Part shown: one piece after another, positions 12,201 through 23,220 of the stretch
Numbering within the stretch: the stretch's first letter is position 1
How the letters are laid out: the number at the start of each line of letters is the position of its first letter
Source: Epiperipatus broadwayi
Lineage: Eukaryota > Onychophora > Udeonychophora > Euonychophora > Peripatidae
Assembly: GCA_028023455.1 (NCBI GenBank)
Contig: JAQFVV010000032.1
Span: 1,178,001-1,242,000 of the forward strand
Direction of reading: 5' to 3'
DNA: 64,000 nt
The notes under the pieces: generated by a model
Told to the model about the DNA's origin: nothing
What the model saw: only the letters and a program-made list of their open reading frames with translations
Databases searched by the model: none
Position numbers and translations under genes: made by a program

Positions 12201-13990
12201 ATATATTCTCTATATATCTATTCCATTTTTTACTTAAATAAAAATTATCTATTAAATCTTTGCATACTGTAAAATCTTGTCCAATAAGTTTACTATTATC
12301 TTCACAACATTTAAACACTATTTTTACTATTTTCGTCCATACATTTTCATTTGCTTTTAATTTCCTTCATTTAAAAAAAAAAAAGCTATGTCACTTCCCT
12401 CCATAATTTATCACCAAATGCATATTTATCTATTTCTTTTATTAATTATATCTAAAAATTTCTGAATGCTCTGACCAATACAAAGTATATCATTTCCAAA
12501 AATTAAAGCAGATATCATTATCCCTTTCCAAATTATTCTATATAATCCACATTTATTATATGAGAAATATTCTAGTTTTAATCAATTTCATTCTACCCCC
12601 CCTCCCCCCCATTCAACTGTAATTTCTAGCTATCTGAATAATATCTTTTTCCAATAATGATTCTATTTAAACACATATATTTTCACTGGTATTTAAACAT
12701 TTATATACACTTTTACTACTTGAAAACAAATATTCTATTTTTCATCTTTCAGTTTTATCGAATCAATTAAATACTATAATTTTAATTTTTCTTCAATAAA
12801 TTTAATTGTCATATTTCTTCCAACCTCTCTATACCAACCCCATATCTTTTAAATCATCTCCAAAAAAAGTTGCAAATCAGCTCCAAAAAAAGTTGCAAAT
12901 CAGCTACAAAAAAAAAAAAAAACACAGGTGCCATATTACATATTTTCCTGGATCCCATTATGGAAAGCCCCAAGTCTATCACCAACTTATATCTCAACTT
13001 TCAATTCTCTTATTAACAAAATAAATTTAAAAAATAAATGATATATTTGTTTCAATCAATTTCACATTTAACTTCCATCAATATTATATCCCTCAAATAT
13101 ATTTTAAAAAAATATTATTGCAAAAATCTTTAATTATTCTTAACAAACCAAATCTACTCCCATATTTTCAAAACATAACCATCAATTCTTATCCATCTAT
13201 CAGTCTTTTCTCCATGTAAATATATATATACAATAAATAATAGTTGGTTTTCCTGTAAGACATTTAAATGAGTAATTATTAATAAATTATCTCCAATCCA
13301 TCTCTAAATAAAATCTATTTTGAATTTTCCTGAAGATTTTACTCTCTTTTATCAGATTTATAACTAGTTAATAACCTAAAATCTATTCCCATTCTTTACA
13401 ATGATAAACTAATGCATACACCCTTTCTTTCATCTGAAAACTTATTATCATCTACAACTTAATTAAAACTTTCTTTTAAAACAGCTCTCACTTATCTTCC
13501 CATAACTATTATCATTTCAGCTTCCAAATCATCTAATCCTCTTGTATATTTATTCTATTCTGCATTTACGACTCTATCTATCTTTTCATAAATTAAGCTC
13601 TCTAAAGAATAGTATTCACTTACTAAATGCAAATGAGCATAAGATTTACCATAAATTCATGAGGTATTTTTTCAAATTGTTTTCCATGTTAACATTTTCT
13701 TCTTTCTACTTTAATAGTATAATAGCCTCAATCATTGCAATTACTTTTCATATATCTTCAAAAATTTTCACTTCTCCCCTTACCACACTGTAAATGTCTC
13801 AATAAACTTATAAAAGTTCACTCCATTTTTGATGACCTAATTCTATTTTAATAATTATTTTATTTTTGTGCAACTGTTATTTATTACGACACAAAGGTAT
13901 TTATCCAAGCATCAGATCATCAATTACTCAAACCACAGTCACTCCCACACCAAATAATTGCAGTATCTACTCTTAATGAATTGGGAGTCT
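12201..13990 (-). mobile_element. Second, decayed LINE copy, inverted relative to the first
   Basis: The plus strand is strongly pyrimidine-rich here, the mirror image of the purine-rich sense strand of the LINE at 8.5-12.1 kb. On the minus strand, fragments align with that LINE in the same order: about 12470-12560 reads IWKGIMISALIFGNDILC, against VLKGVAVAGLTYGNDALC in the first copy; 12127-12318 carries a frame in the position of the region after it; 13500-13560 reads like the endonuclease strand before GDMN. Stops and shifts are frequent. It is older than the first copy and tail-to-tail with it. A few C-runs (12594-12610) and a 20-bp duplicated AAAAAAGTTGCAAATCAGCT (12878-12905) are local decay. 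Confidence 0.5.
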
Positions 13991-15000
13991 GGAAAAAATA
14001 TTTTTCAATTTCAAAAGGGGCAAAAATATTTTTCAATTTCAATTTCTTGATTCAAAGATATAATATAATGGTTATAAACTTCATTAAGAAAAATAATTTT
14101 TTAAAAAAAAAAAATATCATCATAAATATTTCAGAAATTTTGATAACTTTGATTAAAATTTTATTTTAATTACCAATGAACTTAAACTTAATATACAATC
14201 TTTTGTATAAAAATAAGTTACTTTTTTTTTTCTTTGCTTTACAAAAAAAAACTATTGACATATTAGAAAGTTTTTTTATAAAGAGCATATTCTTTCAAGC
14301 TTCATATTTCCACTAAAATCCACACATCAAAAATAATGAATACTTTAAGACTAATAAGTTTCTATTCACTTTGTTAATAAATTCTCCCCCCTCCAATTTT
14401 TCTGATTTTTCAAAAGAAAGATAATTGGCTTAGAACAAAATATTTTTAAAAAAATAAAATGGAAGTGCTTTATTTCTCCTTATTAAAATATCTTTGTATA
14501 AAATGTATTAATTTATAAATGGATTACTTAAAAAAAATTAAAAATTATTTTATACTGTCTGGAAGTTTGTGATGACAGTATTTTGCATGCAGTTATATAT
14601 ATATGTTGAAGTATTACTATTATCTAATTGAATTATTAAGAACTGTATCTATGAAACATCATATGAACGTGGATCAATATGTATCAGTGAAACTAGCCAC
14701 TCCATCAAACAAAAAAATAATAATACAAAAACACAAAATAATAATTAGAGGAAAAGACAAATGTGTTTAATTAAAGTAGCAGACCATCCATGTAACAATG
14801 AAAATAGTCTTTATTGAAAAAAAACGTAAGCATAATGGACAAAGAAAAAACTAAAAGAATGATTTTAAAAAGCTGTTGACATAACAATGGCAAATAATTC
14901 CATAAATCAATTTAGTAATACTAATAATGTTTAGAAACCACATATTAATATTAATCTTAAAAGGAAAAAATGGATGAACTGTAAATAAATACATGAATAT
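13991..15000. other. Intron sequence, nothing recognised
   Basis: AT-rich; small internal echo of TATTTTTCAATTTCAA at about 14000-14045. No copy elsewhere in the window. Confidence 0.45.
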
Positions 15001-15004
15001 TTTA

Positions 15005-15268
15005 GTGAATGTTGTTATTGACAAAGTAGTCTAATTGGTTAAACCATTAAAGCATCACTTTAAATTCAGTATTCATGAATCTAAAGATTATTAGTTAATT
15101 CTTGGGCTAGGTATCACTAGTCAGCTCAGTAACACCTCATGAAGATCAAAAAATAAAACCATCTTAAACACTGACATCTATATTAATCTATATTTTATTA
15201 TCAACAGTTAAATTTAGTATGAATTTTCCTAAAAATATTCAACAACTCATTTAGATGCTGGAAATAAC
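15005..15268 (+). repeat. Old tRNA-derived SINE copy
   Basis: Aligns along its length with the SINE at 57290-57552: decayed A box (GTCTAATTGGTTAAA), decayed B box (ATTAGTTAATTC), then GGCTAGGTATCACTAGTCAGC, AACACCTCATGAAGA, and a 3' part ending TGAATTTTCCTAAAAATATT with ATTTAGATGCTGG. The younger copy keeps GGTTCGAATCCC at the B box, so this copy has lost a working internal promoter. Confidence 0.6.
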
Positions 15269-17495
15269 ATAACCTATAATTATATATATATATTTTTTTT
15301 AAAATCTCATTTTAATAATAAATTGGTCAATATAAAATATTTCAACAGTATTTAATTATGATATTTTTGTATTTTCATCCATTTAATTTTATATACTATC
15401 AAATTAACTAGTTTAGAGATGTTAATATGCAATCTTTCTTCAAAATATTTAGGATATTTACAAATTATTTCCTTATATTATTTATATTACTATATATTTT
15501 AAATCATAGAAATAAAAATCTTGCATAAATTATTGTTTTCTTTTATACATTTATTTTTATCTATTGAATTCTCTGTTCTAGTTCAGATAATCAACATCAT
15601 AACTACATAAGGATAAATTCTATTAAATTGTTTCTGAGAATTTGTAAAACAATATATATATATTAACAATTTAAATATTTCATGACTCATTACAAAAAAA
15701 AAAAAAAAACCTCCAATTCATAAAACAAAAATACAATATTTATACTTTTTTAAAACAAAAAATAAATGTCAAAATTTTATTTTGATTTATACTCTCCCTT
15801 AACTCTAAACAGCATTTAAATGATCAATAGAGAAATTGATTTTATTTATTAATGAAGATAGTTACATATAAAAAGTGACAATAAAATTAAAATGAATTAA
15901 CCATTCATAATACTGAAATATAATGGAAATAACCATGACAACTAGAATGAATGCTTGCATCAGCAAACGTCAATACAGTACTATTAAATAGATTTTGAAA
16001 TAAAAAAAATATGTGCTAAAATTATATACATATTTCATTAAGTATATAAACCACAAATATTTAAAACATGGATAATTTAAAAAATAAATATTAATTAAAA
16101 ATACAACTTGAAAAAAAAAAAAAAGCTTTCACAATCTAACTTTTCATTCTGATAATAAAAAAAATAAACTATGAATGAAAATGAAAACATAATATCAGCT
16201 CTTTTATCCACGTTTAAGAACAATTATTTTCGTAGTAAAACTAATATATTTGAAATAAAAAAGATTATATTTAAAAAATTAATATTAATATTCTCATAAA
16301 CATGTTAAAAGATTAATATGTTTAACAAATTTAAATTGCATTACAAAAAATAAATTTTACATTTATATAATACGAACGTTATATTTGAATAGCAATTATT
16401 GTGTGTATGTACGAGCGTGTACACCGAGGGCAGTTTTTAATTGCGTATGTGTATATATACAATATATGGCTATCATTAAAAAATATTTTTTACTGAACTG
16501 GCAATTCTTATTTACGTAATATTTATGTATTGGATGTTTTAAAATAAAAATATATCATAATATATATAATAAAAAAAAGATATATATATATTTGGACAAT
16601 TTATATAAAATTAGTTGACATTATTAAAATGAAACAAATTCAAATTGCTATAGCATTTTAATTAAGCAAACGGGCATTTTAAGCAATCGGGTTTTAATTA
16701 AATAAAACATTTTAAACAAACAAACAAACAAAAAAAAAGCAGCAGCAAGTTGATCAAAAGAAGACTACCAGTAACTGTATTTTCTTCACAACCATATCTT
16801 GAACAAATTTGAAGCAACCTATCATTATCTGCTTTATAAAGAGAGCAGAGCATTTATAACATCACTTCATTTTAATAGAGAAGTGGTATTATCCTTGAGG
16901 AAACTATCCAGTTGTTTTAACAAAAAGGGAATTAATTAATGATAACCAAAATAAAAAACAAAGACATTTAACAAAAGTAAACATTTCAAGGACACGTTGT
17001 GAAAAAAAGATTAAATAACAGAGGCAGATGGAGATACTGCTGCCATCACACCTAAAAACGGTGGGGAAAAAACCAATGAAAATCAGGCTGCGATTTTTTT
17101 TCCCTTTTCCACCACCGGTTGCTATCAAAATCAGTAAAAAAAAAATGTCTTTTTTTTTAAAAAAAATTTATTACATAAGTATCTGAATCACTATATATAT
17201 AAACGTAAAAAAAAAATTGAATTTAAATATTAAATTCGAAAAAAAAATAACTACAAAATCTCATATTTCCATAATATGACATATTTATAATTTTTAAAAT
17301 CATTTTCATGAATAAAACTTTTACATGAATGTGAATTTAAGTGATCAAGTGAATATTGATTTGAAACATATATATATTTATAAGTTTACGTATACACAAC
17401 TCCTTTAATAATTATGGATAAATCTTATAACCAAATTTTTATCGTTATCCTGTCTTACCTACAGTTCATTACATTTTTTCTGATTTTTATTTTAT
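15269..17495. other. Intron sequence, nothing recognised
   Basis: Very AT-rich with several (TA)n runs (15284, 15653, 16446, 16583). A 74-codon minus frame at 16904-17128 has no homology signal. Slightly lower AT at 16740-17110, without splice-bounded coding sequence that I could defend. Confidence 0.45.
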
Positions 17496-17499
17496 TTTT

Positions 17500-17830
17500 A
17501 AAGTTAAATTTTTACTTCTAATTAAAAGGGATTTGAACTCCGGATTTCAAGTGCCCTACAACTATGCACTCATCTTATACAACTGATACATGTGAAAAAA
17601 ATAAATGATCTCCAAAATATGCATTTTGTGCTGAACCAACTGATGAATGCTCGTTCAGCATGAAATAAGTATGATGGAGATGGTATATCTTTTTTCACAT
17701 ATATGTGGTCATGTGTATCAAATGTATAAGATTAAGTGCATAACTATAAGGAGGTTGAAAGTCTGAATTCAAATCCCTTATAATTACATTAAATTTAGTA
17801 CAGACAATATACTTATAATTGAATATCTTT
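17500..17830. repeat. Palindromic repeat with tRNA-like B boxes in both arms
   Basis: Two diverged arms face each other: 17525-17600 read on minus and 17697-17790 read on plus both contain CATGTRTCA, TGTATAAGAT, AGTGCATA, and a B-box-like GAGTTCAAATCCC / GAATTCAAATCCC. The inner part is also inverted (GATCTCCAAAATATGC...GTGCTGAAC against GTTCAGCATGAAATAAG...GATGGAGATG). The arms extend outward with ACTTCTAATTAAAAGGG and ATAATTACATTAAATTT. This looks like two SINE-type units head to head, or one foldback element carrying a tRNA-like promoter. Confidence 0.55.
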
Positions 17831-20800
17831 ACTTCTAGTAAATACAATCCTATATCTATGCACATGGAATAAAAATTACTCTCAAGAGGATTGACACCAA
17901 TTTTATATGCAATCACTCATTCAAAAATACCCATATAAATTACACAATAATCAATCCATGTAATAAAGAAATTATTAAGCCATCTTAAACAGCAGGCTTA
18001 AAGTGCCAATATGTAGATAAACTCCAGCAATACTAGTTGCTTATGATCATGAATGATATACTCTGATGTTCTGATATTCAGCTTAACAAGATCAATGGCT
18101 ATCTGATGATGCTCCTACAAAAATAGAATCATAATGAAGATGATTTTTCAGAGCTGCAAGAATAAATGCCTAAAATGGCAATATTTCAGATTATGATATA
18201 AGTATCTTTCTAAAGCCGGGCATAGCAATAAAAATAATTATTTATGTGTATATTATATTTCTCATTTTGGAAAGTATGGTGATCTCATAGCAATAAAAAT
18301 AATTATTTATGCGTATGATGATCCATGTATATAAAGCAAATAAATTGTTCTTTCTCATTAAATAATAAAATTATCAAAATTATTTCAGTGTTAGCATATC
18401 TCTGAAAAACTAAGATCAAAATGTATTCATATATGTAATACATTTTTCCATAAAATAGATATTGCCATATTTTTTATGCTGCCATGAATTATCCATTATT
18501 CTGAATAGCATGAATTCAAGCCTATTTCCAAGCAATACATAGTATTGTAAAAATGTACACAAACAATAAGATTCTTGTGATATATACATCAATGAAAAAA
18601 TTGAATAAATTAGGTGAAATATATTTATCCCAAATAGTACATGATCAAATAGTCAGAGTATTGCATCCACAACATACTGAAATTTAATTTTGCTGTAAAT
18701 TATATGAATATGAATTGACTTGTAAGTATGTATGATGACAAAATCAAAATATCTGCAGTTTTATATTAAAAATTCACTTACATAGAAGAAAACTTAATTG
18801 TAAATTATTAGACAAATAAGGAGAAATTAAAACCACATTTATTACATAGAAGAAAAAAAACCTGGAACAACAATTTCACAACAGTTTTAAAATGTCAATG
18901 CAAAATTACTTTATTCTAATTTGATGTAATAATAAATATATTAAAATTAAATTCCTTTTTTATGAAAAAATTAAATTGTTAAAAAATAATGTCAAATTGA
19001 TTCATTATTGATTCTCAACTATGTATAAAATACAAATAAACAGTTTTCAATTATGCACTAAATATTAGACCTTAAAATGCCAAAGAAATTTTTATGAATC
19101 AGAAACTTTTACATTCTACCATTGTTTATAAACAGAACAGAAAAAAAAAAAACAATCATTATTATAAATGTTCTACAAAATATATAAAGATATTTTTTTT
19201 TTGTAATTAAATAAATTCAAGTAAGTAATGCACTTTGTTGTTATTTTTTTCCATTTAATTGATGTTTTAAAAAGCATCAAATTAAATAATACATGTATGA
19301 ATATTTTATAAACATTTTATTTATTTTTACCAGTCATTTTTATAAAACATTATCTTTATGGCTAATTCATAATCAAATAAATATAAGTAAAGAATTTAAA
19401 TTTTCTTATTTTTTATTCAATTAACATTTTTATGGAAATTGAGAAATAATCAAAAAAAGTTATAATTAAATTATTATTTTATTGTTGTAATTGCGGATAT
19501 GTATTTGAGTAACTTCATCTCTGTAAAGTTATCAATTCCATAATCTGATTAAAAGCAAAAATTATGGAATACAACATAAGTATCTCTACCCAGTATTGAA
19601 GATTTTGAGCTTTTTTCTTTACTTATTTCTTGCTACATTTTAATCTGTTAGAAGACATTTAATAAAAACAAATCACTCTAGCTATTAGATATCAATGCAA
19701 ATAAAACTTTCAATGTAAAACATCTGTCTCTCCAACCATAATGCATATGCTACATGATATCTAATCGAAGTTTTTTTCATTATGATTTATAATTGTGTTG
19801 ACCATTTTATTTATATTTTTGTTTTTCGAAGGATTAATATTATAAATATTTTAAATTATATATATATTCCAATATAGCATGAATTAAAAACACTCCATAT
19901 AAATAAATGTTTTGTGCTGCTTGTTATAAATGAATCAGAGTTGATAAAAAAAAATTAAAAGTAAATTTATTTTTTAATAATAACTATTTATACTTAAGTA
20001 TCAACATATTATTTATGTCTATATGAATAATTATAAAAATGCTATAATTTTTTTTTCCCCTGAACATAGGATCAGATAGCAAGTTTATAATCAAGCCAGC
20101 TACTACCCAATATTGATCAGTAAATGAGTATTTAGAAATATGAGCAAAACAAATATGAGAAACTACTCAAATTCTCATTACTCAGCAACTGGCAAAGTTA
20201 AAGAATTATGTACTCTTCTTAACTGTTTCTCTAGCAATAGCTGTTATAGATCATTATTGCTATGCAGTAGAGCACTTAAATGGTGTTATAACTTTTTTTT
20301 ACTTATTGTTGACAAATTCATTACTAAATTTTGTGCAATGTTAACTGATAGAAAAACATCAGAAACTTCTTTAAAAATCTGATTCAAAATGAGTAACAAT
20401 TTTAAAATAATTTTTCACCTGCAAAACAAGTTTTTGGAAACACGGAAATGTTATAGATTTTAATTTTACATCAGAATAAAATTTTAAAGTTCTGTTAAAT
20501 TATTTGGTGGTGCTGTAAAAAAAAAAACAATAATTATTGGGCTTTTGTTTTTTTACTCAATAATTTTTATCAAAACACAATTTAAAAAATAAAAATTATT
20601 TTTAAAAAAGTATATACTGTATATTTATTTTAATATTGGAACTTCTAATTCATTTCATGTAAATTTTTTTAGTTATACATTTACATATTATCAATACAAA
20701 ATAAAATATTCAATTATTATGCAGAAAGACATAAATATTGGATAGTCTATAATAAAACAACACTAGAAACTCACTCTAAAATAAAAAATCAAATTAAGCA

Positions 20801-21025
20801 TAAAAGAGAAATAGTCTTTAAAATTATGAAAATTGTAACATCATTTATTAAAAACATACTGAAAATAATTAAAAATAAAAAATACTAAAAAAAAAATCTT
20901 TTTTAGTATTTTTATTCACATAAATGCATTAAAAAGTACAACAAATGTGCACTAAAATGAAAAATAATTTTCTTTGGCTTTCTTAAATAAAAGAGTGAGG
21001 CAATTTAGAAATATTCAGGTCAGAT
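17831..21025. other. Intron sequence with a 65-bp-period direct repeat
   Basis: No gene. CATAGCAATAAAAATAATTA and the following 11 bases at 18221 recur at 18286. The plus frame at 20140-20382 and the other short frames have no domain signal. Otherwise plain AT-rich sequence. Confidence 0.45.
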
Positions 21026-21028
21026 TTC

Positions 21029-21240
21029 CAAAGATCATTTAAGTAATATTTACTGAGGCTATAACCTCGAGAATATGCATGTAAAATGCGATAGTAGGGA
21101 CCTCTACAGGTGTTTAACCACAAGCTTATGCTATAGAAGAAAAGAGGGGAACCTTCTTTACTTCAACCTACTTTCTATTTAAATAGGTGAAGCTGAAGCG
21201 GTTAGATCTGCAGGCATAAAGCTATTCAAAGATCATTTAA
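21029..21240. mobile_element. Short insertion (184 bp) bounded by a 14-bp direct repeat
   Basis: CAAAGATCATTTAA occurs exactly at 21029-21042 and 21227-21240. The 184 bp between are clearly less AT-rich than both flanks (CCTCGAG, GGGACCTCTACAGG, CTGAAGCGG). That is the pattern of a small insertion with a target-site duplication, of a length typical for LINE-mobilised SINEs. No clear tRNA boxes, A-tail or terminal inverted repeat were found, so the class is unknown. Confidence 0.45.
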
Positions 21241-21645
21241 ATAAACTTGAACCTCTTTCTTGCATCAATACTAATCTATTTGTCACATTCAATGTTTAGA
21301 AATGTGATTTATGAATTTGATAATCCCATCTTTTTATTTGTGAAAGTTAAAGAATTTTTTTTTTTTTATCTTCTTAGTACATTTAGACAATAACAATATT
21401 TTTTTTTTCTAGTTTTTTTTAATTTTATCAGAATAAAGAATGTTTAGATTCAATTTCATAAAATTAAAAATTTAAATTTTTCATTAATTTTTTGCTAAAA
21501 ATTTTTTGCTAAAAATTATTTCCAAACAAAAAAATGTATGACAAAAAACTCAACAGCATAGAATCAGCATATTATAAGAGAAAAAGTTAATAAAGCAATA
21601 AGTAAAATAAACATTTATTTTTATAACGTCTTGCGTGCGATTATA

Positions 21646-22013
21646 ATTACAATAGAATGACAGCCTGTTAAGCTAATTGCGCAGACGCTGTGAGAATGTT
21701 ATTAATAAATGAATACCTTCGAACAACCACATGATATAGTATTTGTATAAGAGTAAAAAGGAATCCTCTTACTCTTACGACTCAAATGTTTATAAATGAG
21801 CAAAACTGAAGTAGTTGTAACGAAGGCGTGACTACATAATAGTCACTTTAAATTACTATATATAATGTCTGTATGAATGACGCCAATGAAATTTTCTAGA
21901 ATTTACTCTTATACAAATACTATATCATGTGGTTGTTCGAAGGTATTCATTTATTAATAACATTCTCACAGCGTCTGCGCAATTAGCTTAACAGGCTGTC
22001 ATTCTATTGTAAT
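21646..22013. mobile_element. Foldback/MITE with near-identical 112-bp inverted arms
   Basis: Left arm 21646-21757 starts ATTACAATAGAATGACAGCC; right arm 21902-22013 is its reverse complement with no difference that I can find by eye. The 144-bp centre is unique and not coding. AATAAGTAAAATA flanks the region on both sides (about 21596-21608 and about 22012-22024), a possible direct repeat, but on the left it lies some 40 bp outside the arm. Such arm identity in otherwise decayed sequence implies a recent arrival, arm conversion, or a repeat-induced assembly artefact. Confidence 0.7.
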
Positions 22014-22590
22014 AAGTAAAATAATAAATCAGGAGCACAAATTTTCTATTGAAGAAAAAAAATTAAACCTTTATAGTACTTTAAATATTGTACAAGATTC
22101 TAAAAGAAAAAATATAATGAACAATTATATTAAATATAATAAAGAAAGAAATAATGAATAAATACAAAAACATAATGTATATATGTAATAAAGATCATAA
22201 TCTTCTTGTATATATATATGTACAAGGTATGGGTCACTCCATGTCAAGTGATCTAATAATTTAAACAATTTTGAATTGCACCATTTTGAATTTTTCCCAA
22301 ATTTGATTGTCAAAGATACAGTCAAAGATCTCTATCTTGGAAAAATAATTGTGAGTTCATTATAGGATAAGAAAATCTTTTTTTAATTTTTAAAAATATC
22401 ACACAGATAAAAAAACATAACTTTGTGACTGATATCAGATAGGAAAAATATATATATTATTTTTCAAATAGTTATGATGCACAATTTAAAAAAAATAAAA
22501 TTTTCAGATAAAAGCCAATATGAGAGTAATTTTAAAAATCAATGAAGAATAGTGATCAAGAAAAACCTGTGAAAAGACTTGTAGCAAAGA
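22014..22590. other. AT-rich DNA, possible transposon end at about 22225
   Basis: GGGTCACTCCATGTCAAGTG at about 22229 looks like the end of a DNA transposon, but I found no clean inverted partner; the nearest is TAAGTGGGATGAACTT at about 23901-23916. No gene. Confidence 0.25.
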
Positions 22591-22592
22591 CA

Positions 22593-22680
22593 AATCTCCA
22601 GTAATGAGTTGTACACCAAATTCAGCAACTGTTTATATCTCCAGTAATGAAATTGTACACCAAATTCAGCTGTTTATATA
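22593..22680. repeat. 44-bp tandem duplication
   Basis: ATCTCCAGTAATGAG at 22593 and ATCTCCAGTAATGAA at 22637 each start a unit continuing TTGTACACCAAATTCAGC and CTGTTTAT. Two units only, nearly identical. Confidence 0.7.
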
Positions 22681-22699
22681 GAATAAGTCAGTGACTATT

Positions 22700-23220
22700 G
22701 ATTTTTTTTTTTTTTCTATAAAAACCAACAAATAGAAAAAATAAAATTGCTTGAAAGTTTCTTTTAGATCCAAATCAAATATCAAGCATTGAGAAGTTCC
22801 AATGCTTTATTCAGTATCAGAAAGTATTGATGATAAAAAGTCGAAAACAATATAGGTTTTCTTTGTCAGAAGAATTCAACCAAATTATTAAATCAACAAA
22901 AGTAAAGGATACATAATTTGTGAAAACAATGATCATTGATGATTTGAAGTGGGTTTAGCTAAGAATGAGACAACTGTGACAGTGAAATTAATATTACCCC
23001 ATTCTAAAAGTCCGCTCCTTCCTTTACATATTCAAGTAACACTGAAGAGCTGTGTCCTAAATTCTTATCTTGGTAAATAAAAAATATTGCATTGTTCATA
23101 TTTATTATCTCTCAAACAAGAAATGGAAACAGCAAATACAGTTCTTCAAAATTATCTTGCAAAAAGAAAAATTCAAGTTGTTCAAATGAATTGTGATGAC
23201 CCTAGAGATACATAATTATT
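22700..23220 (+). pseudogene. Weak coding-like remnant, perhaps of a transposon protein
   Basis: Across several frames the plus strand gives fragments with a coding feel: GLAKNETTVTVKLILPHSKS at about 22955-23015, and after a frame change SFTYSSNTEELCPKFLSW at about 23020-23075, then ETANTVLQNYLAKRKIQVVQ at about 23125-23185. The spacing of a GLxK...V.V.L..PH.....F.......LC.. pattern resembles a C-terminal segment seen in some uncharacterised, transposon-associated animal proteins. Stops and shifts are many and no catalytic motif is seen. Low confidence. Confidence 0.2.

Noticed and set aside
12590-12612. C-rich runs here and the G12 run at about 40766 as G-quadruplex or regulatory sites.
   Set aside because: Simple homopolymer tracts without spaced G-triplets; likely slippage or assembly noise.
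16904-17128. A minus-strand exon beginning MIATGGGKGKKN.
   Set aside because: No domain signal, no paired splice sites of good quality, and a pyrimidine/A-run composition that explains the frame.
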